Shown here one piece after another: positions 59,809-64,000 of a stretch of 64,000 nucleotides of DNA. A model generated the notes under the pieces. It saw only the letters and a program-made list of their open reading frames with translations. It was not told the DNA's origin and ran no database searches. Position numbers and translations under genes: made by a program. The DNA is from Mycetocola zhujimingii (lineage in GTDB: Bacteria; Actinomycetota; Actinomycetes; Actinomycetales; Microbacteriaceae): the NCBI RefSeq assembly GCF_003065425.1, contig NZ_CP026949.1, positions 992,001 through 1,056,000 of the forward strand. Reading direction: 5' to 3'. Each line of letters starts with the position of its first letter. Within the stretch, counting starts at the first letter, position 1.

Positions 59809-60945
59809 ATGGCTCGGATGACGCCTCGCCTGCTGACCGCAGAACCGGGTACAGACCCGGTCGATGACCTGACCACTGACACGACCCGGATTTCGGGTTC
59901 GGCGGGCCGGCCATGGGCCGCTGCCGACGAGTCAGCAGCGTCGAATCCCGCGGTCGTTGCCCCGCTCGAGGTGCACCCATCCGCCCCGATTCAGATCCTC
60001 GGGTCGAGCGGCAGTATCGGCGCTTCGATGCGTCGTGCCCTCGGCGAGACCGACCTCGAGGTGTTCCCGGTCGCCCTCGGAACAAGCGTGTTCGGGTGGA
60101 CCGCGCAGTCCGACGCCAGCACGGGCATCCTCAACCGCTACGCCGACTGCGGCGGAAACTTCATCGACACGGCAGACAGCTACTCCGCCGGCCGGAGCGA
60201 GCACATCATCGGCACGTGGATGGCGCGCCGGGGCAACCGCGACGACATGGTCGTCGCGACCAAGGTGGGCAACCACCCCGACAACCCCGGCCTCGGTCCG
60301 GTGAGCATGGTGCGCGCGGTCGAAGCGTCGCTCCAGCGACTGCAGACCGACCACATCGACCTGCTCTACTTCCACCTCGACGACCGCTCGGTTCCCCTCG
60401 AAGACAGCCTGGGCACCGCGCAGTGGCTCATCGAGTCCGGCAAGGTGCGGTACCTCGGTGCGTCGAACTTCACGGCCGAGCGCCTCGTCGAGGCGAGAAT
60501 CCTCAGTGCCGCCGGTTACCCGCGATTCGAAGCGCTCGAGACGCACTACAGCCTCCTGCACCGCGGCCCGTTTGAAGGCGACCTCGGGCTCGTCAGTCGT
60601 GGCCAGGGCCTTGGCGTCATGCCGTACTTCGGTCTCGAGAACGGGTTCCTCACCGGCAAGTACCGCAGCCGAGCAGATCTCGATGATTCGGCCCGCAGTG
60701 CACGGGTCAGCCGTCACCTCAACCGGAACGGCCTGCGGGTGCTGCACGCGCTCGATCTCGTCGCGAAGGAGCAAGACGCTCCGATCGCGTCGATCGCCCT
60801 CGCCTGGCTTCTCAACCGCCCGGGTGTTGTGGCGCCGGTTGCGAGCGCGTCGCGGCCAGAGCAGGTCGACGCGCTCGTGCAGGCAGCGGCCATCAGGCTC
60901 ACCCGCACGCAGATGGTCGAGCTCGAGCGGGCAACCAGAGTCTGA
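59809..60945 (+). CDS. Aldo/keto reductase with an N-terminal extension
   Basis: A 378-residue protein; the AKR TIM barrel begins at Met74 (MRRALGETDLEVFPVALGTS). Tetrad residues are visible in FIDTADSYSAG (Asp, Tyr), ATKVGN (Lys) and DLLYFHLDD (His). The first 73 residues are Thr/Ala/Pro-rich and unlike the family; a start at 60028 would remove them. The long start has GGGGTGG upstream. The reading frame ends inside the first unit of a tandem repeat, which supplies the stop. Substrate unknown. Confidence 0.82.
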   Translation: MARMTPRLLTAEPGTDPVDDLTTDTTRISGSAGRPWAAADESAASNPAVVAPLEVHPSAPIQILGSSGSIGASMRRALGETDLEVFPVALGTSVFGWTAQSDASTGILNRYADCGGNFIDTADSYSAGRSEHIIGTWMARRGNRDDMVVATKVGNHPDNPGLGPVSMVRAVEASLQRLQTDHIDLLYFHLDDRSVPLEDSLGTAQWLIESGKVRYLGASNFTAERLVEARILSAAGYPRFEALETHYSLLHRGPFEGDLGLVSRGQGLGVMPYFGLENGFLTGKYRSRADLDDSARSARVSRHLNRNGLRVLHALDLVAKEQDAPIASIALAWLLNRPGVVAPVASASRPEQVDALVQAAAIRLTRTQMVELERATRV

Positions 60946-61050
60946 GTCCCGCCAGAGCCTGAGTCATCCAGAGCCTGAGCCTCACCAGAGTCGGAGTCAT
61001 CCAGAGTCTGAGCCTCACCAGAGTCGGAGTCCCATCAGAGTCTGAGTACC
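60935..61050. repeat. Seven-copy 16-18-nt tandem repeat
   Basis: Units of CCAGAG(T/C)C(T/G)GAG plus 4-6 variable bases begin at 60935, 60952, 60968, 60985, 61001, 61018 and 61036. Units 3-4 and 5-6 form a 33-34-nt higher-order repeat. The first unit contains the aldo/keto reductase stop codon. CAGA-G-TCTG is a small dyad in three of the units. Confidence 0.85.
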
Positions 61051-61100
61051 TCCCGGCTCGCGCGTTGTCCTCAGCGTGTCCTGCCGTAGTGTTGAGGGTG

Positions 61101-62495
61101 ATGAACGGGTCGATTGAACTTCCGCTCGATGTTGCCGAGCTGTCCTTTGCGGCTTCCGGTGATTCGCTCGTTCGGCGCACCATCCTGCCGAGCGGGGTGC
61201 GCATCCTCTCGGAGAATGTGCTCGGCTCACGCAGCGCGACCCTGGGCTACTGGGTGGCCGTTGGTTCCCGTGACGAACTTCCCGGCGACGATGGGGATGG
61301 CGACGTCCCCGCTCGTGAGTCCGGGTTCGGTTCCACGCACTTCCTGGAGCACCTCCTGTTCAAGGGAACAGCGAAACGCACAGCTTTCGATATCGCCATA
61401 GCGTTCGACTCGGTCGGCGGGGAGAGCAACGCGCTCACCGCCAAGGAATACACCTGCTATTACGCCAGGGTGCGTGACATCGACCTCGACATGGCCGTCG
61501 AAACGCTCACCGACATGCTCACATCGTCGCTGCTCGACCCGACCGAGTTCGAAAACGAACGCGGAGTGATCCTCGAAGAACTCGCCATGGCCGAGGACGA
61601 CCCGGCGGATGTGGCGACCGAGAATCTGTTCGCCGCCGTGTTCGGCGACCACGCCCTCGGCCGGCCGATCGGCGGAACCCCGCAGGCCATCCGTGAGGCG
61701 ACCCGCGATGCGGTGCTCAGGCACTACCGCGCCAACTACCGGCCGCAGGACCTCGTCGTCACCGCCGCCGGTGCTGTCGACCACGACGAACTCGTTGCAG
61801 GGGTCACCCGTGCCCTCGTCGACGCGGGCTGGGACCTCTCCACGCCGGCCCGGCCGGTCGAGCGTCGCATGCTTCCCGCGGCTTCGGTCACGCGGCAGAC
61901 CGCGCTCGTCGTTGCGTCACGCCCGATCGAACAGGTGCACCTGCTGGTCGGAATGCCGGGGCTGATGGCATCCGACGATCGCCGGATGACGATGAGCGTC
62001 CTCAACTCGATCCTGGGGGGCGGGATGTCGTCGCGCCTGTTCCAGGAGATCCGGGAGCGCAGGGGGCTTGCCTACTCCGTGTACTCGTTCGCGGCGTCAT
62101 ACTCGGATGCCGGAGTGTTCGGCATGTACGGCGCCTGCTCACCGGCGAAAGCCCGGCAGGTCGCCGACCTCATGCTCGATGAACTTCGATCCATTGCGGC
62201 CGATGGCGTCACCGAAGACGAGTTGCGACGCGCGCACGGTCAGCTGTCCGGAGCGAGCGCCCTCGCCCTCGAGGAGTCCGAGACCCGCATGTCTCGGCTC
62301 GGCCGGGCGGAAATCACCCTCGGCGAATTCACCGATCTCGACGAGAGCCTGCGCCGTCTCTACCTGGTCACCGCCGCCGACGTCCAGGATCTCGCGCGTG
62401 AACTTTTGAACCAACCGCTGTCCCTCTCCGCCGTCGGAGCCGTCGATGATGACGTGTTCGCTGGCTTCGGAGAGTCCGTGAAGGAGCTGTCATGA
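61101..62495 (+). CDS. M16 family zinc peptidase (PepR type)
   Basis: A 464-residue inverzincin. Zinc ligands are His80-xx-Glu83-His84 (THFLEHLLFKGT) with a third, a Glu, near residue 160 (NERGVILEELAM). Two halves of equal fold follow, typical of the bacterial processing-peptidase-like group. GTG 61098 is an equal start candidate, 5 nt after TAGTGT. In actinobacteria this gene normally follows pnp and is near dapB; here it is 19 kb from pnp. Its stop overlaps the phosphatase by ATGA. Confidence 0.9.
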   Translation: MNGSIELPLDVAELSFAASGDSLVRRTILPSGVRILSENVLGSRSATLGYWVAVGSRDELPGDDGDGDVPARESGFGSTHFLEHLLFKGTAKRTAFDIAIAFDSVGGESNALTAKEYTCYYARVRDIDLDMAVETLTDMLTSSLLDPTEFENERGVILEELAMAEDDPADVATENLFAAVFGDHALGRPIGGTPQAIREATRDAVLRHYRANYRPQDLVVTAAGAVDHDELVAGVTRALVDAGWDLSTPARPVERRMLPAASVTRQTALVVASRPIEQVHLLVGMPGLMASDDRRMTMSVLNSILGGGMSSRLFQEIRERRGLAYSVYSFAASYSDAGVFGMYGACSPAKARQVADLMLDELRSIAADGVTEDELRRAHGQLSGASALALEESETRMSRLGRAEITLGEFTDLDESLRRLYLVTAADVQDLARELLNQPLSLSAVGAVDDDVFAGFGESVKELS

Positions 62496-63094
62496 CCCAG
62501 TACATTTACCTCGTCCGCCACGGCGAGCAGCAGGATGCCCAGCACGGCATGCCCGACGGGCCGCTGTCGGCGCGGGGTCGCAGGCAGGCGGAGCACCTCG
62601 CTGAGCGGATCGGCGGGCTGCCGATCACGGCGACACTGCACTCGCCGCTGCAGCGCGCTGCCGAGACCGCCCGCATCATCCACGAGCGGCTCCCGGCCAT
62701 CGATCCCGAGCCGAGCGCACTGCTCTTTGACTGCGTACCGACCGGCAAGCTGCCCGAGATGCCCAACGCGTACGAGCCGTTCTTCGGTGCGGTGACCGAG
62801 GCGGAGATCGAAGCTGGTGCTGCGCAGATGTCGGATGCCGTCGCCGAATTCCTGGCGCCGCGCAAAGGCGACCGTCATGACGTGTTGATCACGCACAATT
62901 TTGTCATTGCCTGGTTCGTGCGCGAGGTGCTTGGCGCTCCTGACTGGCGCTGGATGACACTCGACCAGGCGCACTGCGGGCTCACGATCATCCAGCGGAA
63001 GCCGGGCCGACCGTGGACGCTGCTGACGCACAACGACCTCGGGCATCTGCCCGTCGAGTTGCGCACCGGCCTGCCGGAACCGCTCCCGGTCTGA
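62492..63094 (+). CDS. Histidine phosphatase family protein
   Basis: A 200-residue phosphoglycerate mutase-like phosphatase. The catalytic His is in the start LVRHGEQ; a second, conserved His is in VLITHNFVIAWFV; the Arg-rich SPLQRAAETA is also typical. The reaction may be broad phosphomonoester hydrolysis. It is translationally coupled to the M16 peptidase. It converges on an acetyltransferase gene. Confidence 0.9.
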   Translation: MTQYIYLVRHGEQQDAQHGMPDGPLSARGRRQAEHLAERIGGLPITATLHSPLQRAAETARIIHERLPAIDPEPSALLFDCVPTGKLPEMPNAYEPFFGAVTEAEIEAGAAQMSDAVAEFLAPRKGDRHDVLITHNFVIAWFVREVLGAPDWRWMTLDQAHCGLTIIQRKPGRPWTLLTHNDLGHLPVELRTGLPEPLPV

Positions 63095-63109
63095 CCGGAC
63101 GGCCGGGGT

Positions 63110-63140
63110 CCCCGTCTCGCCGCTATGGCGGAGGCAGGGG
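63110..63140. terminator. Imperfect hairpin between convergent genes
   Basis: CCCC/GGGG outer and CT-cGCC/GGCg-AG inner pairs surround GCTAT. There is no T-run; a terminator shared by the phosphatase and acetyltransferase genes is inferred. Confidence 0.4.
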
Positions 63141-63149
63141 AGTGGCCCG

Positions 63150-63608
63150 CTAGGAGGCGAGCGCCTTGAAGTACCAGTCGGTCGCGTTCGGGTTGTCGTT
63201 GTACGGCTCGATCGACGCGTACCCCGACCGGCGGTACAGGCCGCCGGCTGCCTCGAGAGACGCATTGGTGTCGAGCACGACCTCGGTCGCACCGAGCGCG
63301 GCGGCACGACTCTCGAGCTCTGCGAGGAGTTGCTTGCCCCACCCACGACCGCGGGACTCCGGCCGCAGGTAGAGGTGCTTGACCTCGAAGCGTGACGGTG
63401 TCAGCGAACGGACGCCGCCGCATCCGACCGCGCGTCCGTCCTCGAAGGCAATAACGAAATCGCCCACGGGGGGCACGAAGCGCTCCGGGCTCGGAAAGTT
63501 GACGACGTAGTCGCCGCCGACGAAGCCCATTTCACGGGCTGTGAAGTACTCCGTGAGAAGTTCGGTGGCGAGGGGATCGGTCACGGGGACGCTGTCAAAC
63601 GTAAGCAC
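63150..63608 (-). CDS. GNAT family N-acetyltransferase
   Basis: A 152-residue acetyltransferase. The acetyl-CoA-binding core reads VKHLYLRPESRGRGWGKQLL, with the RGRGWG pyrophosphate loop, followed by AALGATEVVLDTNASL. The substrate is unknown. The start codon is GTG at 63608, exactly 6 nt after TAAACT (complement of 63615-63620), which sets the start. It diverges from dapB; a CGCCTC-gt-GAGGCG dyad (63631-63644) lies between them. Confidence 0.87.
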   Translation of the reverse strand: MLTFDSVPVTDPLATELLTEYFTAREMGFVGGDYVVNFPSPERFVPPVGDFVIAFEDGRAVGCGGVRSLTPSRFEVKHLYLRPESRGRGWGKQLLAELESRAAALGATEVVLDTNASLEAAGGLYRRSGYASIEPYNDNPNATDWYFKALAS

Positions 63609-63690
63609 AGCACCAGTTTAGGGACGGATTCGCCTCGTGAGGCGCGGCCGCTCGTGCCGGTTCCCCGCGGCGACCTTGTAGATTGGCAGC

Positions 63691-64000
63691 ATGGTAACGA
63701 GAGTGGCTGTCGTCGGAGCAAGCGGCACAATGGGTCAGCTTTTCACCCGGCTCATCGATGAATCCGAGGACTTCGCCGTCTACGCGAAGCTCGGTTCTGC
63801 CAGTTCTCTCAACGAGATGAACGGTGCCGACCTCGTGGTGGATGTCACGACCCCCGCGGTCAGTACGACCGTCGTTACCCACGCCATCCGTGAGGGCATC
63901 AACGTTCTCGTCGGCACGTCCGGGTGGTCCTCCGATCGCCTCGCGGCGCTTGGCACCCAGCTGGCCGACACCGAGACGGGTGTTGTGGTCATTCCGAACT
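63691..64000 (+). CDS. dapB: 4-hydroxy-tetrahydrodipicolinate reductase, 5' part
   Basis: The first 103 residues of DapB, cut by the window edge. It reduces the cyclic dihydrodipicolinate intermediate in the lysine/meso-diaminopimelate pathway. The nucleotide-binding Gly motif VVGASGTMGQL and the following LVVDVTTPAVS are family landmarks; GINVLVGTSGW is also standard. The ATG follows TAGATT (63679-63684) by 6 nt. Downstream context is not visible. Confidence 0.92.
   Translation, partial: MVTRVAVVGASGTMGQLFTRLIDESEDFAVYAKLGSASSLNEMNGADLVVDVTTPAVSTTVVTHAIREGINVLVGTSGWSSDRLAALGTQLADTETGVVVIPN

Noticed and set aside
60458-61045. An open frame through the tandem repeat encoding Pro-Glu-Ser-His repeats
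   Set aside because: Most of it is an off-frame reading of the aldo/keto reductase; the repeats alone do not make a gene.

Overview
This window looks like chromosomal DNA from a high-GC Gram-positive bacterium, most likely a member of the Actinobacteria close to Microbacteriaceae. The support is the high GC, the very frequent GTG starts, and the conserved block rpsO - pnp - M16 peptidase - dapB. Many genes also begin directly 6-7 nt after a TANNNT box, which is the actinobacterial leaderless arrangement, and the window holds actinobacterial families (DUF2207, DUF5302, DUF222-HNH, patatin-DUF3376, CE1758/CE1759 flavin pairs). No tRNA, rRNA, CRISPR array, transposase or phage gene is visible. 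The genus cannot be settled from the sequence alone.

Layout. 0-16.4 kb: oligopeptidase B, an aldo/keto reductase, a DUF2207 membrane protein, a phosphate transporter with a small membrane partner, two divergent nucleobase permeases, a CpdA-like phosphodiesterase, aspartate ammonia-lyase, a cytidine deaminase-like protein, an FAA hydrolase, a PrsW protease, an FKBP isomerase and adenine phosphoribosyltransferase. 16.4-27.6 kb: DUF1304, an Lrp regulator, a luciferase-like oxidoreductase, an MFS transporter, a protealysin-type M4 protease with its emfourin inhibitor, a second luciferase-like oxidoreductase with a thioesterase, small enzymes, a DUF222/HNH protein and a PNPOx-type flavoprotein. 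27.8-41.8 kb: rpsO and pnp (the latter with a structured Actino-pnp leader), separated by about 11.5 kb of accessory genes: alpha-glucosidase, APC permease, VanZ, acyltransferase, a two-component flavin monooxygenase and a 1233-residue patatin.

42-59.7 kb is a branched-chain amino acid degradation region. An Lrp regulator diverges from the three-gene branched-chain 2-oxoacid dehydrogenase operon (E1 alpha, E1 beta, E2). About 7 kb further on, a TetR regulator diverges from a five-gene leucine operon (MccB, MccA, acyl-CoA dehydrogenase, MaoC, CitE-like lyase). The two halves are contiguous in Mycobacterium tuberculosis (accD1-accA1-fadE19-Rv2499c-citE-bkdABC). Here they are split by a small accessory island holding four paralogous TPR-like/four-helix membrane proteins, an ABC-F ATPase and a small membrane protein. 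The window closes with an aldo/keto reductase, a tandem repeat, the M16 peptidase, a histidine phosphatase, an acetyltransferase and the 5' end of dapB.

The most unusual signals are these. (1) The paralog island: three of the four TPR-membrane genes share an ACCCC-n-TCGGG upstream box 37-38 nt before the start and a TTYGAT box exactly 6 nt before it. (2) An interspersed 30-32-nt repeat family (core TGCTCGGCCAnAAACGG) occurs in tandem at 41.9 kb and, inverted, at 52.6 kb. (3) Several well-formed operators sit in divergent promoters, including twin TetR sites and a PHO-box-like direct repeat before the phosphate transporter.
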